NCBI GenBank assembly: GCA_944321765.1 | Contig: CALUMQ010000001.1 | Span: 124,001 to 188,000 of the forward strand | DNA length: 64,000 bases | Source: an uncultured Alistipes sp. | GTDB taxonomy: Bacteria; Bacteroidota; Bacteroidia; Bacteroidales; Rikenellaceae | Reading direction: 5' to 3' | Shown here: positions 11,421 to 19,995 of the stretch, one piece after another | How the letters are laid out: each line of letters begins with the position of its first letter | Position numbering within the stretch: the first letter of the stretch is position 1 | Made by a program: the position numbers and the translations under genes | The notes under the pieces: generated by a model | Told to the model about the DNA's origin: nothing | The model's database searches: none | What the model saw: only the letters and a program-made list of their open reading frames with translations

Positions 11421-12026
11421 TCAGACCTCCCCGGCGATAGACCCTCCGGCTTTCCGGAGCTTTTCGACGAGACTCCCGGCGCGGCTCTCGCGGATCGAGA
11501 GACACAGCGTGCAGAGGTTGTCGAACTGCTGGCTGACGATGCGCGGCTGCTCCTCCTTGACCACGCGCATGATGTCGTTCATCGCCACATAGGGGAAGTC
11601 TACTGTCACCGTTCTGTCCACCGTCCGTTCTATGATCCGTGCCGCAGCGATGGCCTCGGCGGCCGACTCCTTGTAGGCGGCAATCAGCCCCGGGACGCCG
11701 AGCTTCGTCCCTCCGAAGTAGCGCACCACCACCACCAGCGAGTCGGTGATGTCGTTCGAGAGCATCTGCCCGAGAATCGGTTTTCCGGCCGTTCCCGAGG
11801 GCTCTCCGTCGTCATTGGCGCGGAACCGTTCGCCGCGGGGCCCTAACCGCCAGGCGTAACAGTGATGCGTGGCGTCGTAGTATCGCTTGTGCAGCTCGTC
11901 GATCCGCGCATGAATCTCCTCCTCCGAACTCACCGGATAGATGAATGCGAGGAATTTGCTGCTGCGCTCGCGCAGAGCTGCCTCGGCCGGGGCCTCGATG
12001 GTGCGGTAACGGTCGTCACCGGACAT
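11421..12026 (-). CDS. yigZ: YigZ/IMPACT-family protein
   Basis: A 201-residue member of the UPF0029/IMPACT family. The N-terminal domain has the conserved signature RANDDGEPSGTAGKPILGQ (about residues 66-84) and VVVVRYFGGTKLGVPGL (about 98-114), followed by a C-terminal ferredoxin-like DUF1949 domain. The bacterial function is not settled; eukaryotic IMPACT proteins affect translation control. The start lies 1 base after the lepB stop, indicating tight co-translation in the operon. Confidence 0.9.
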   Translation of the reverse strand: MSGDDRYRTIEAPAEAALRERSSKFLAFIYPVSSEEEIHARIDELHKRYYDATHHCYAWRLGPRGERFRANDDGEPSGTAGKPILGQMLSNDITDSLVVVVRYFGGTKLGVPGLIAAYKESAAEAIAAARIIERTVDRTVTVDFPYVAMNDIMRVVKEEQPRIVSQQFDNLCTLCLSIRESRAGSLVEKLRKAGGSIAGEV

Positions 12027-12027
12027 C

Positions 12028-13380
12028 TCAACGCACCTTTTTGAACATCCGCTCCCAGCGGATGTTTGCCGGGAAACTCTTCTTGGCGTCGAGTGACAGC
12101 CATACGAACGAGGCCTTTCCGACGATATGGTCCTCGGGCACGAATCCCCAGAATCGGGAGTCTGCCGAATTGTGGCGGTTGTCGCCCATCATCCAGAAGT
12201 AGTCCATGGCGAAGGTGTAGCTTGTGGCGGGTGCACCGTCGATGAGGATCACGCCATCACGCACGTCGAGCGTATGCCCCTCATAGGCCTCGATGATCCG
12301 ACGGTAAAGGGGCAGGTTTTCGAGCGTGAGCTCCACCGTAGCGCCCTTTTTGGGAATCCAGATCGGACCGTAGTTATCCTGGCTCCAGCGGGCGTCGTCC
12401 CATTGGGGGAATACGTCGGTGTTGGGCGAGAAGATGTAACGGCGTATGGAGATCACGTTGTCGAGCGCCTCGACCTTTTTGGCCGTTTCTTCGGTCAGCG
12501 CCATGTAGTATGCCGCACCGTTGCCGCTGTACTCCCTGATTCCGAGGTTGTCGATGGCATACTGCGTCAGGGGCGACGAGGTTTGGACGATGTATTGGAA
12601 CTGTATGCCCGGTATGGCCTCCTGCGGGGATCCGTTGACATACACCTGGCCGTCGCGGATCTGGAGCGAGTCGCCGGGGAGCGCCACACACCGTTTGATG
12701 TAGTTTTCGCGCTTGTCGACCGGACGGCTGATGACCGTGTACTTTTCGTTGAGACGCTTGCGTCCCTCCTCCTTGCCGAAGGTCTGCTCGAACTCGCGCA
12801 GCACGTCGTAGTAGGTGACGTTCTGATTCTCGAGCAGTACGGTGTCACCGGCCGGGAAGTTGAATACCACCACGTCGTTGCGGCGGATGGGCTTGAGCCC
12901 CTTGAGCCGGTGATAGGGCCATTTTATCGCTTCGGAGTATGATTTCTTCGTTTTCGAGAAGATCATCGTGTGATGCATGAAGGGCATGGCGAGCGGCGTA
13001 TTGGGCATCTGCGGTCCGTAGGAGACCTTGCTCACATAGAGATAGTCGCCCACCAGGAGGGTTTTTTCCATCGACGAGGTGGGGATCACATACATCTGGA
13101 AGATGAAGATGTGCACGAGCGAGGCGACCACCGTGGCGAAGATGATGGCGTTGACCCACTCATAAACGGTCTTGTAGGTTTTGCTCTTTTGACACAGCTC
13201 GGCATTGTGACGCCAGACGTAGCGGTAGAAGAGCTTCGAGATGTAGAGGTCGTAGATGATGGGCAGACCGATCAGCATCCAGAGGTTTCCGGTCCATACG
13301 ACGAACCAAAGGGTGTACAATACGGCCGCAGCGGAGAATCCGAACCACTTGTTTCGCAGTATCTCTTTGATCTTGATCAT
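12028..13380 (-). CDS. lepB: Signal peptidase I
   Basis: Membrane serine protease (S26) that removes signal peptides from secreted proteins. It has 450 residues, longer than the E. coli enzyme, as is common in Bacteroidales. Two hydrophobic segments lie in the first 35 residues and another around 75-95. The catalytic serine is in PTSSMEKTL near residue 103, the general-base lysine in KRCVALPGDS near 230, and the box E motif GDNRHNSADSRFWG near 410. The extra length is an insertion between the Lys segment and box E. It follows dapB by 19 bases. Confidence 0.95.
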   Translation of the reverse strand: MIKIKEILRNKWFGFSAAAVLYTLWFVVWTGNLWMLIGLPIIYDLYISKLFYRYVWRHNAELCQKSKTYKTVYEWVNAIIFATVVASLVHIFIFQMYVIPTSSMEKTLLVGDYLYVSKVSYGPQMPNTPLAMPFMHHTMIFSKTKKSYSEAIKWPYHRLKGLKPIRRNDVVVFNFPAGDTVLLENQNVTYYDVLREFEQTFGKEEGRKRLNEKYTVISRPVDKRENYIKRCVALPGDSLQIRDGQVYVNGSPQEAIPGIQFQYIVQTSSPLTQYAIDNLGIREYSGNGAAYYMALTEETAKKVEALDNVISIRRYIFSPNTDVFPQWDDARWSQDNYGPIWIPKKGATVELTLENLPLYRRIIEAYEGHTLDVRDGVILIDGAPATSYTFAMDYFWMMGDNRHNSADSRFWGFVPEDHIVGKASFVWLSLDAKKSFPANIRWERMFKKVR

Positions 13381-13399
13381 TTTGCGAATGTTATTTCTA

Positions 13400-14155
13400 C
13401 TATTTCAACAGGTCTTCCATTCCGTAAACGCCCTGCTTTCCGCAGAGGAATTCGGCGGCAACGACGGCCCCGAGGGCCAACGTTCGGCGATTCTTGATCG
13501 TATGGCGCAATTCGAGAATGTCGTCCTCCGACTCGTAAGTCACGGTGTGAATGCCCGGAATTGCCCCCTCGCGCACCGAACGGATCTCGATGCTGTCGGC
13601 CGGGGTCTCCTCGCTGCGCTCCACGCGGTTTGCGGCGTGTTCGATGCCGGGGGCATAGTTGACCCACCCCTTCTTCGACGAGAGGTTCTCGATGATTCCT
13701 TCGGCCAGCGTGATGGCCGTGCCGCTCGGGGCATCCTTCTTCTGCGTGTGATGCACCTCTTCGATGCGTACGTTGTAGCCGCCCACGCGGTTGATCATGG
13801 CGGCCAGCTGGCGGTTGAGACGGAACATGAGGTTGACGCCCAGACAGTAGTTCGAGGCGTAGAACATCGCGCCGCCCCGCTCGCGGCAGAGCTCCTGCAA
13901 CTCGGGAAGCCGCTCGGTCCACCCCGTCGTGCCGCTCACCACGGCCACGCCGCACTCGAGACACGTGCGAATGTTCCGGTAAGCCGTTGCGGGGGTGGTA
14001 AACTCGATGGCCACGTCGATTCCCGCCAGATGGGCGGCGTCAAGTTGCGCGGCGTTGTCCAGATCGATGATCAGACACACTTCGTGTCCCCGTTCCTTGA
14101 GGATCCGCTCAATTTCGCGGCCCATTTTTCCATAACCTATGATAGCTGCTTTCAT
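13400..14155 (-). CDS. dapB: 4-hydroxy-tetrahydrodipicolinate reductase
   Basis: NAD(P)H-dependent reductase of the diaminopimelate/lysine pathway, here 251 residues. The N-terminal Rossmann motif is AAIIGYGKMGRE, and the catalytic segment EEVHHTQKKDAPSGTA (about residues 130-145) carries the His pair and the lysine. The longer frame to 14251 crosses the promoter box and has no family match, so MKAAIIGYG at 14155 is the start. It is the first gene of a seven-gene operon (dapB-lepB-yigZ-uvrA-M16-O-methyltransferase-mazG) with short gaps throughout. Confidence 0.95.
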   Translation of the reverse strand: MKAAIIGYGKMGREIERILKERGHEVCLIIDLDNAAQLDAAHLAGIDVAIEFTTPATAYRNIRTCLECGVAVVSGTTGWTERLPELQELCRERGGAMFYASNYCLGVNLMFRLNRQLAAMINRVGGYNVRIEEVHHTQKKDAPSGTAITLAEGIIENLSSKKGWVNYAPGIEHAANRVERSEETPADSIEIRSVREGAIPGIHTVTYESEDDILELRHTIKNRRTLALGAVVAAEFLCGKQGVYGMEDLLK

Positions 14156-14247
14156 GCTTTCAGCGTATTTTCCCGCACCGGGCCCGAGGTTTATCCAAGT
14201 GCCGTTTCCGCGTTTGGAACCCTCCCCGGGCGGTCGGAGGTTTTCGT

Positions 14248-14277
14248 GCAAAGATACGAATTTATTTCGAAATCAAA
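14248..14277 (-). promoter_or_regulatory. Promoter of the dapB-lepB-uvrA operon
   Basis: On the minus strand a -33 TTTG (14277-14274) and a -7 TATCTTTG (14256-14249) are separated by 17 bases, close to the Bacteroidota consensus. The dapB ATG is about 95 bases downstream. Confidence 0.7.
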
Positions 14278-14340
14278 CGTCTCCCGCGGGCATTATCGTA
14301 TTCCGCAGGGCCGGGAAATATGCGGAGCGGAAAAAATACG

Positions 14341-14348
14341 TATCTTTG
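14341..14348 (+). promoter_or_regulatory. -7 promoter box for truA
   Basis: TATCTTTG ends 19 bases before the truA ATG, so the 5' leader would be very short. It is divergent from the dapB promoter about 90 bases away. Confidence 0.6.
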
Positions 14349-14366
14349 ACCCCAAAGAAGCAATCG

Positions 14367-15122
14367 ATGCGTTATTTTCTCGAACTTCGTTATAACGGGG
14401 CCGCCTATTGCGGATGGCAGCGGCAGCCCGATCAACCCACCGTGCAGCAAACCCTCGAACGGGGGCTCACTACGTTGTTGCGCACGCCGATCGAGGTGAC
14501 CGGGGCGGGCCGTACCGACACGGGGGTCCATGCGTCATACTACGTGGCGCACTTCGATATTGAGACACCGATCGCCGATCCTGGGCAGCTGGTCTACAAG
14601 CTGAACTTCCTGCTTCCGGGCGACATCTCCGTGGAGAGCCTGACGCCGGTGGCGGACGATCTCCACGCACGTTTCAGCGCCTGCGAACGCGAATACCGCT
14701 ACTACATCGAGCCGCACAAGAATCCCTTCACGCGCCATACCACATGGCAATACTACGTGCCGCTGGACGTTGAGCGCATGAACCGGGCCGCGGCGATGTT
14801 GCTGGAGTACGAGGACTTCACGTCGTTTGCCAAACTCAACTCCAACAACCACACCAACATCTGTCATATCCGTCACGCCGCATGGACGGTCGATGACCGG
14901 GGGGTGCTGTGCTTCACGATCCGTGCGGACCGTTTCCTGCGCAACATGGTACGGTCAATCGTGGGGACGCTGGTCGACGTGGGGCGTGGCCGCTACACGC
15001 CCGAGGATTTCCGGACGATTATCGAAAGCCGTGACTTGTCGCGATCGAGTGCCGGGGCTCCGGCACAGGGGCTCTTCCTGAGCGACGTCCGCTACCCCGC
15101 CCGCCTAAGAGGCGGGTTTTAG
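14367..15122 (+). CDS. truA: tRNA pseudouridine(38-40) synthase TruA
   Basis: A 251-residue pseudouridine synthase modifying the anticodon arm of tRNAs. The catalytic aspartate is in GAGRTDTGVHA near residue 51, and the C-terminal family block RFLRNMVRSIVGTLVDVGRG is intact. MRYFLELRYNG at 14367 is the start; a longer frame runs back through the divergent promoters. The last residues (ARLRGGF) and the stop codon are encoded by a GC-rich hairpin that doubles as a terminator, so the extreme C-terminus may have been reshaped by an inserted repeat. Confidence 0.95.
   Translation: MRYFLELRYNGAAYCGWQRQPDQPTVQQTLERGLTTLLRTPIEVTGAGRTDTGVHASYYVAHFDIETPIADPGQLVYKLNFLLPGDISVESLTPVADDLHARFSACEREYRYYIEPHKNPFTRHTTWQYYVPLDVERMNRAAAMLLEYEDFTSFAKLNSNNHTNICHIRHAAWTVDDRGVLCFTIRADRFLRNMVRSIVGTLVDVGRGRYTPEDFRTIIESRDLSRSSAGAPAQGLFLSDVRYPARLRGGF
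15100..15120 (+). terminator. truA terminator hairpin overlapping the stop codon
   Basis: Perfect 7-bp stem CCCGCCT (15100-15106) / AGGCGGG (15110-15116) with loop AAG and T4. It lies inside the last codons of truA. The same hairpin also ends the minus-strand frame described in the next entry. Confidence 0.6.
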
Positions 15123-15318
15123 GAGGGCAAAGGAAAGCTTGAAGGGTTTCCAAACCTATCAACGCCTTCGACTGTTATATTTGGGGGCGCGGACGCGGAT
15201 CTGTTCCATTCAAAGCCGCCTGTGCCCTTGGTCCCGGCTTTTAGCCGGGCTGCTATCGCCTGTAATTCCCGCTTCTTAAACGGGTAATAAGAAAGCCTCC
15301 CGCATCCAGGAGGCTTTC
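15119..15318. repeat. Multi-hairpin extragenic element, possible mobile-element remnant
   Basis: This 200-base stretch is dense in palindromes: CCCGGC-TTTTA-GCCGGG at about 15233-15249, CCCG-N9-CGGG at about 15268-15284, and the terminator-like stem GAAAGCCTCC (15291-15300) / GGAGGCTTTC (15309-15318). On the plus strand a -7-like TATATTTG (15177-15184) precedes the hairpins, so a small RNA of about 125 bases ending at the last stem is possible. On the minus strand a stop-free frame runs to a TAA at 15121-15119, immediately followed by the CCCGCCT hairpin, like the 3' end of a decayed IS200/IS605-type gene. Neither reading is proven. Confidence 0.4.
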
Positions 15319-15354
15319 TTTATCTGTACCGGCAAATGCTGCCGGAACAATCGA

Positions 15355-16731
15355 CTACAGATGGATCGCAGCACCCATGGCTGCCTCGGCGGCCTCCATC
15401 ACCCCTTCGTTCATTGTCGGATGAGCGTGAATCGTGCGGGCGATCTGATGAGCCGTGGCACCCAGCCTGCGCGCCAGCGTCGGCTCCGCGAGCATCTCCG
15501 TCACCGATGCCCCCACCATGTGGGCACCCAGCAGGCGGTCCTCCTCGTCGAAGATCAGTTTCACGAATCCGTTGCGGTCGCCAGCCGCTGTGGCCTTGCC
15601 CGATGCCGTGAAGGGGAATCGTCCGATCTTCACGGCAATCCCGCGCTCGGCGGCCTGCTGCTCGGTCATGCCGACCGATGCCACTTCGGGCTGCGTGAAG
15701 ACGCACGACGGAATGGTCGAATAATCTACCGGTGCGGGATTCAACCCGCAGATAGCCTCCACGCAGCAGATACCCTCGGCCGAGGCCACATGAGCCAGCG
15801 CCGGTCCCGGCACGATGTCGCCGATGGCGTAGATGCCCTCGACATTGGTGCGGTAGTATTCGTCGACCTTGACCTTGCCGCGCTCTACCTCTACGCCCAA
15901 CTCTTCGAGACCGATTCCCTCGATGTTGGCCTGAATGCCCACGGCCGACAGAACGACCTCCGCCGAGAGGATCTCGACACCCTTCTTGCCCTCGATCTCC
16001 ACTTCGCAACGCCCTTCGTCCGAGACGCGCACCTGCTTGACGGTCGTGCCGACGAGCACCGTGGCGCGCATCTTGCGGAAGGCGCGCTCCATGGCCTTCG
16101 AAACCTCCTCATCCTCGAGGGGCATCATCCGCGGAAGGTACTCGATGACGGTGACCTTGACACCCAGCGCAGCATAGAACCACGCCAGCTCGCTGCCGAT
16201 GGCACCCGATCCGACGACGATCATCGTCTCGGGCAGACGGGTCATGGCCAGGGCCTGCCTCGAGGTGATCACATGCTCGCCGTCAACGGGAATGAAGGGC
16301 ATTTCGCGCGGACGGGCACCGGTAGCCAGAATGATGTGGTCGGCCTCGTACTCCGTGCCGTCGACGTCGACGCGCCCCGGGGCGACGAGACGCCCGGTTC
16401 CGGCAATCAGGTCGATGTTGTTCTTCTTGAGCAGGAACTGTACGCCGCGCGACATGGTTTCGGCCACGGCGCGCGAACGAGCGACGATCTTTTCGAGATT
16501 CGGACGCACCGCGCCGTCGAGTTCGAGTCCGTATTGTTCGGCATGACAGCAGTATCCGTAGACCTGGGCGCTTTTCAGCAGCGCCTTGGTGGGGATGCAT
16601 CCCCAGTTGAGACATACGCCGCCCGCCTCGGCGCGTTCGACGAGCGCTACGCGGCGGCCCAGTTGTGCGGCACGGATTGCGGCCACATATCCGCCGGGGC
16701 CGCTGCCGATGATCAGGATGTCGTATTTCAT
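15355..16731 (-). CDS. lpdA: Dihydrolipoyl dehydrogenase
   Basis: FAD-dependent disulfide oxidoreductase of 458 residues, regenerating lipoamide in 2-oxoacid dehydrogenase or glycine-cleavage complexes. The FAD-binding GSGPGGYVAAIRAA is near the N-terminus and the redox-active pair sits in GGVCLNWGCIPTK (Cys near 41 and 46). The NAD-binding GSGAIGSELAW is near 180. The C-terminal dimer motif HAHPTMNEGVMEA supplies the catalytic His-Glu dyad. None of its partner E1/E2 genes is adjacent. It lies 36 bases behind the C69 peptidase gene and may share its transcript. Confidence 0.94.
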   Translation of the reverse strand: MKYDILIIGSGPGGYVAAIRAAQLGRRVALVERAEAGGVCLNWGCIPTKALLKSAQVYGYCCHAEQYGLELDGAVRPNLEKIVARSRAVAETMSRGVQFLLKKNNIDLIAGTGRLVAPGRVDVDGTEYEADHIILATGARPREMPFIPVDGEHVITSRQALAMTRLPETMIVVGSGAIGSELAWFYAALGVKVTVIEYLPRMMPLEDEEVSKAMERAFRKMRATVLVGTTVKQVRVSDEGRCEVEIEGKKGVEILSAEVVLSAVGIQANIEGIGLEELGVEVERGKVKVDEYYRTNVEGIYAIGDIVPGPALAHVASAEGICCVEAICGLNPAPVDYSTIPSCVFTQPEVASVGMTEQQAAERGIAVKIGRFPFTASGKATAAGDRNGFVKLIFDEEDRLLGAHMVGASVTEMLAEPTLARRLGATAHQIARTIHAHPTMNEGVMEAAEAAMGAAIHL

Positions 16732-16767
16732 CTTCCTACAGGTTTGGTTGAGGTCTGTCGAAACCGT

Positions 16768-18468
16768 TTATTTGGATTTGCGCACGCGCAGCACCTCGCC
16801 GTTGTCGGCGGCCACGGCGCGCTTCCACTTTTCGTTGTAACCCGGGAACTGGATCTTGCCGGGGATCTGCTTGCCGTTGCCGTTGTCGACGAAGTGTGCC
16901 GCCGAGCCGTCTCCGTCGAGGAACGACAACACGTCGGCGTGCTCGCTCTTGACGTTTCCGTCAACATACTTGACAAGCAGGTATCCGTTGAGCCGCTGCC
17001 AGCGGTCGAAGAGCTCCTGAGCCGTCGAGACGCTCAGCTCCGTGAGGTAGTTGCGGCGTGCGGCATCCGACATGCGTCCCGTACGGGCCGGAAGGGTCTC
17101 CATCAACGCCAGGTGGTCGTTTTCCCACTTGTCGGTCACCTTGCGGATGTCGGCCGAGATCATGTCGTAGCGCATGTATGCGAAGTTCGTCGTGCGGTTG
17201 AAGAGCCAGAATGCCGACGTGGGCGAATACTCGAGCATCGAGCCGTTCTCCTCGCTCAGACATTCGGGAACCTCCTGCGCGGAGCAGAAGATCGGCGTGA
17301 GGCACGACGTGGCGGCGTCGTCGACGCCGAACCAGAGGATTCCCATGTCGGCCGGGCGGTCGGCGCGTGCCTGCCCCACGAACCAGAATCCGGTCTGCTG
17401 CGTGGCCGTGGCGCGTTCGTTGAGGTACTCTACGCCGTCCACCTCGTACGACATCGGGCGCCAGCGATAGGGGCAGTTGTGGCCTCCGGCGCCGAGGTCC
17501 TTGGTCATGTCCATCGGCGTACCTTCGTAATGGTCGCGCATGCAGTCGAAGACGGTCTTGGGCGACACCTTCGTGCGGGGTTTCACCCACAGCGGCATGC
17601 GGTTTTCGAGGTTGTATCCCATGGCGTAGTCCTCATAGGCGTCCATTCCGTCGGCTACGGTGCGGAAGAAGGCCCACACGCGGGCGTCGCAGCTGCGCAC
17701 GGTGCTGAAGTCGGCCGGGCAGTATGCGTCGGCGAAGCTGAAGTCGGCATCCTCGCCGTCGAAGTATCCCATTTCGCGGGCGAACTCCACCACGTCGGGG
17801 GCATAGAGGCAATTCTCGGGATCATCCATCGGGAAGGTTGTGATGCGGGCCTGGTTGGCGTGTGCGCAGACGTAACCGTCGGGGATGCGGCGGGCCACCC
17901 AGACGATTCCCTTGTGGGCGTTTCCGCCCTTTCCGTCATCCTTGTAGCCCTTGCCGATAAGCTCCATGATCCACGCCTCGTTCGGATCGGCGATCGAGAA
18001 CGACTCGCCGCTCGAGGCGTATCCGTGGGCATTAGCCAGTTCGACGATCGTGCGGATGGCCTCACGGGCGGTCTTGGCGCGCTGCAGGGTGATGTAGATC
18101 AGCGATCCGTAGTCGATGCGCCCCGTGGTGTCGACGAGCTCTTCGCGACCTCCGTAGGTCGTTTCGCCGATGATGAGCGAATGCTCGTTCATGTTGCCGA
18201 TCGTGGAGAAGGTCTGGCGGATCTGGGGAATCTCACCCAGATAGCGGCCCGTATCCCACTCCGTGACGGGGAGCATGGCTCCGGCCTTGAAGCGTCCGGC
18301 GGGGGTGTGATAGAGGGCTCCGTAGAGCGAATGGGAGTCGGCGGCGTAGCTGACCATCACCGAGCCGTCGGTCGAGGCACCTTTGGTAATGATGAAGTTG
18401 GTGCAGGCCGACACCGAACCGTATGCGGCGAGAGCTGTCGCCGCGAGGATCAATCGGATATTCTTCAT
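16768..18468 (-). CDS. C69-family dipeptidase (PepD-like), secreted
   Basis: A 566-residue Ntn-hydrolase peptidase. The signal peptide of about 21 residues ends at VSA, exposing Cys22 in ACTNFIITKGASTDGSVMV; the C69 family uses such an N-terminal Cys as nucleophile. Family members cleave dipeptides. The start MKNIRLILAATALAA is well supported by the signal peptide and by a promoter box at 18520-18513. Location is inferred as periplasmic or exported; the lipobox is absent. Its activity likely contributes to peptide use, typical of gut Bacteroidales. Confidence 0.92.
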   Translation of the reverse strand: MKNIRLILAATALAAYGSVSACTNFIITKGASTDGSVMVSYAADSHSLYGALYHTPAGRFKAGAMLPVTEWDTGRYLGEIPQIRQTFSTIGNMNEHSLIIGETTYGGREELVDTTGRIDYGSLIYITLQRAKTAREAIRTIVELANAHGYASSGESFSIADPNEAWIMELIGKGYKDDGKGGNAHKGIVWVARRIPDGYVCAHANQARITTFPMDDPENCLYAPDVVEFAREMGYFDGEDADFSFADAYCPADFSTVRSCDARVWAFFRTVADGMDAYEDYAMGYNLENRMPLWVKPRTKVSPKTVFDCMRDHYEGTPMDMTKDLGAGGHNCPYRWRPMSYEVDGVEYLNERATATQQTGFWFVGQARADRPADMGILWFGVDDAATSCLTPIFCSAQEVPECLSEENGSMLEYSPTSAFWLFNRTTNFAYMRYDMISADIRKVTDKWENDHLALMETLPARTGRMSDAARRNYLTELSVSTAQELFDRWQRLNGYLLVKYVDGNVKSEHADVLSFLDGDGSAAHFVDNGNGKQIPGKIQFPGYNEKWKRAVAADNGEVLRVRKSK

Positions 18469-18512
18469 ACGAGGGATTGGATTATTTGATGTTTCGACAT
18501 AAATGCAGAAGA

Positions 18513-18558
18513 CAAAGATAGAAAACTATTCGGAAATGGCAAAAAATTCCTATCTTTG
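18513..18558. promoter_or_regulatory. Divergent -7 boxes for the C69 peptidase and the lipoprotein gene
   Basis: TATCTTTG on the minus strand at 18520-18513 serves the C69 peptidase start at 18468. TATCTTTG on the plus strand at 18551-18558 serves the lipoprotein start at 18632. Confidence 0.6.
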
Positions 18559-18631
18559 TGGATGGAACTCCCGAATGCGGAGCACGCCGCGCTGCTTTCG
18601 CCGGGATCCACTCATCAAAACAGACCAAAGC

Positions 18632-19882
18632 ATGAAACACCTATTTCATATTCATACCTTTCAGATGCCGCGCATCCTGCTTCTGCTGTTTGTCGGCCTG
18701 CTTGCCGGAGCGTGTTCGAAGAGCGACTCCTCCGGTGAATCGGAACTGGTCCGACAGGTGGTCATGCCCTCCGAAAGCCAAGAGTTCATGGCCGGCGACG
18801 AGGTTACGGTTTCGGCCGAAGGATTTGCCGAAGGGGATCAGATCATGTTCGAAATCCGCTGGACGGAGGGCTCCGGGGAGTTTGCTCCCGAGGGATATGC
18901 CAAAGGCGTCCGGGGTATCGTGACCTCCTGCACGTCCACGGAATTGACCTTCCTCGCTCCGGGTCACTACCCCGCCTCGACGGTCAGCGTGATCCTGTTC
19001 CGCGGAGGACTCATCCAGACACTGGGGCAGATCCGCGTGGCCGAGGGGCTTCCCGAAAAGGGCCTTTACGGGCTGATTCCTACCGTGGCGGGTACGACCG
19101 CCGTGGAACGGATCGACGTCACTACGGGGGAAGCGGTTCCTTGTCATACGTTGCAGGAGACCGAGTCGCTGCATTCGGTTGTGAGTGCTTCAGGATCGGG
19201 GACCCTTTCGGGCCTGACCGATGCCCGTCGCGGAGCGGCGTTCGATCTGACGATGCACCATTATCGGGATCTCGAAGGAATGGATCTGTTGGCCCTCTGT
19301 GCCCCCCGAGGTAGCGATGTGATGGGCTTTGCCTACTCCGAGAAGTACGACGTGCTTTACGTTGTCGGCCAAGGCAGCTACACGTGGCAGCTGCCCGAGG
19401 AGGTGACGCCCGCGATGATCGAGGATTGCCCGGTGGCGACTACGTCCGATCTGCTGCTGATGAGCCTCCGCCTGACGGATGGACGCCGGGCGCCGCTGGC
19501 GCTGACGATACACGGAGGATCCCAGACGGGCCCTGCATTGACGGCCGATGCCCTGCTTCCCTTCTGGTGTGTCGCTTCCGCGTCTGAGGCGTCGGAGAGC
19601 TATCAACTGACCGGAGGATATGCCGTTTCGGTCGGTGGCCGAACCCGCCTGCAACTCTACGATGCCGCCGCGAACGATTTTTCCGAGACGCTGGCCGAGG
19701 TTCCGGGCACGGTGCTGTCGATTGCGATGCTGACCGATGCTTCTGCATCGCAAGCTCCGGAGCTCTACCTGCTGTGTGAGAGCGAGGGCGTGCGGATGAT
19801 CCATGTCTACAACGCTCTTACGGGTGCGGTGCGGACGCTTCCCATGGCGGTCAACTGCCGGGAGATCGTCGGGGTGCAGTAA
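18632..19882 (+). CDS. Lipoprotein of unknown function
   Basis: A 416-residue protein not recognised beyond its export signal. From MKHLFHIHTFQMPRILLLLF a hydrophobic core leads to the lipobox LLAGAC followed by SKSDSSG, a Bacteroidota lipoprotein start. An internal ATG at 18665 would also give a valid signal. The body begins with a beta-rich segment resembling an IPT/TIG-like or adhesion domain (VVMPSESQEFMAGDEVTVSAEGFAEGD), and the rest is mostly beta strands with no catalytic motif seen. It stands alone, between its own promoter box and a strong terminator. Confidence 0.75.
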   Translation: MKHLFHIHTFQMPRILLLLFVGLLAGACSKSDSSGESELVRQVVMPSESQEFMAGDEVTVSAEGFAEGDQIMFEIRWTEGSGEFAPEGYAKGVRGIVTSCTSTELTFLAPGHYPASTVSVILFRGGLIQTLGQIRVAEGLPEKGLYGLIPTVAGTTAVERIDVTTGEAVPCHTLQETESLHSVVSASGSGTLSGLTDARRGAAFDLTMHHYRDLEGMDLLALCAPRGSDVMGFAYSEKYDVLYVVGQGSYTWQLPEEVTPAMIEDCPVATTSDLLLMSLRLTDGRRAPLALTIHGGSQTGPALTADALLPFWCVASASEASESYQLTGGYAVSVGGRTRLQLYDAAANDFSETLAEVPGTVLSIAMLTDASASQAPELYLLCESEGVRMIHVYNALTGAVRTLPMAVNCREIVGVQ

Positions 19883-19902
19883 TCCTTCGGACGACGAAAT
19901 AC

Positions 19903-19943
19903 ACGTTCGGGCCCGGGAAAATCTCCCGGGCCCGAACGTTTTT
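19903..19943 (+). terminator. Strong terminator after the lipoprotein gene
   Basis: Perfect 16-bp stem from 19903-19918 to 19924-19939 (core TTCGGGCCCGGGA / TCCCGGGCCCGAA), a 5-base loop and T5. Confidence 0.9.
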
Positions 19944-19995
19944 GCGCGAAAATCCGTATTTTTACCGGGAAAAAGCAAAACATCGACCCTTCCAT

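Noticed and set aside
13400-14251. Longer dapB frame starting at 14251
   Set aside because: It would begin inside the -7 promoter box and adds 32 residues without family match. The start at 14155 fits the Rossmann motif.
15361-18489. A 1042-codon open frame on the plus strand
   Set aside because: It is antisense to lpd and the C69 peptidase, both with full family motifs. Long antisense frames are expected in GC-rich genes, and its translation shows no family.
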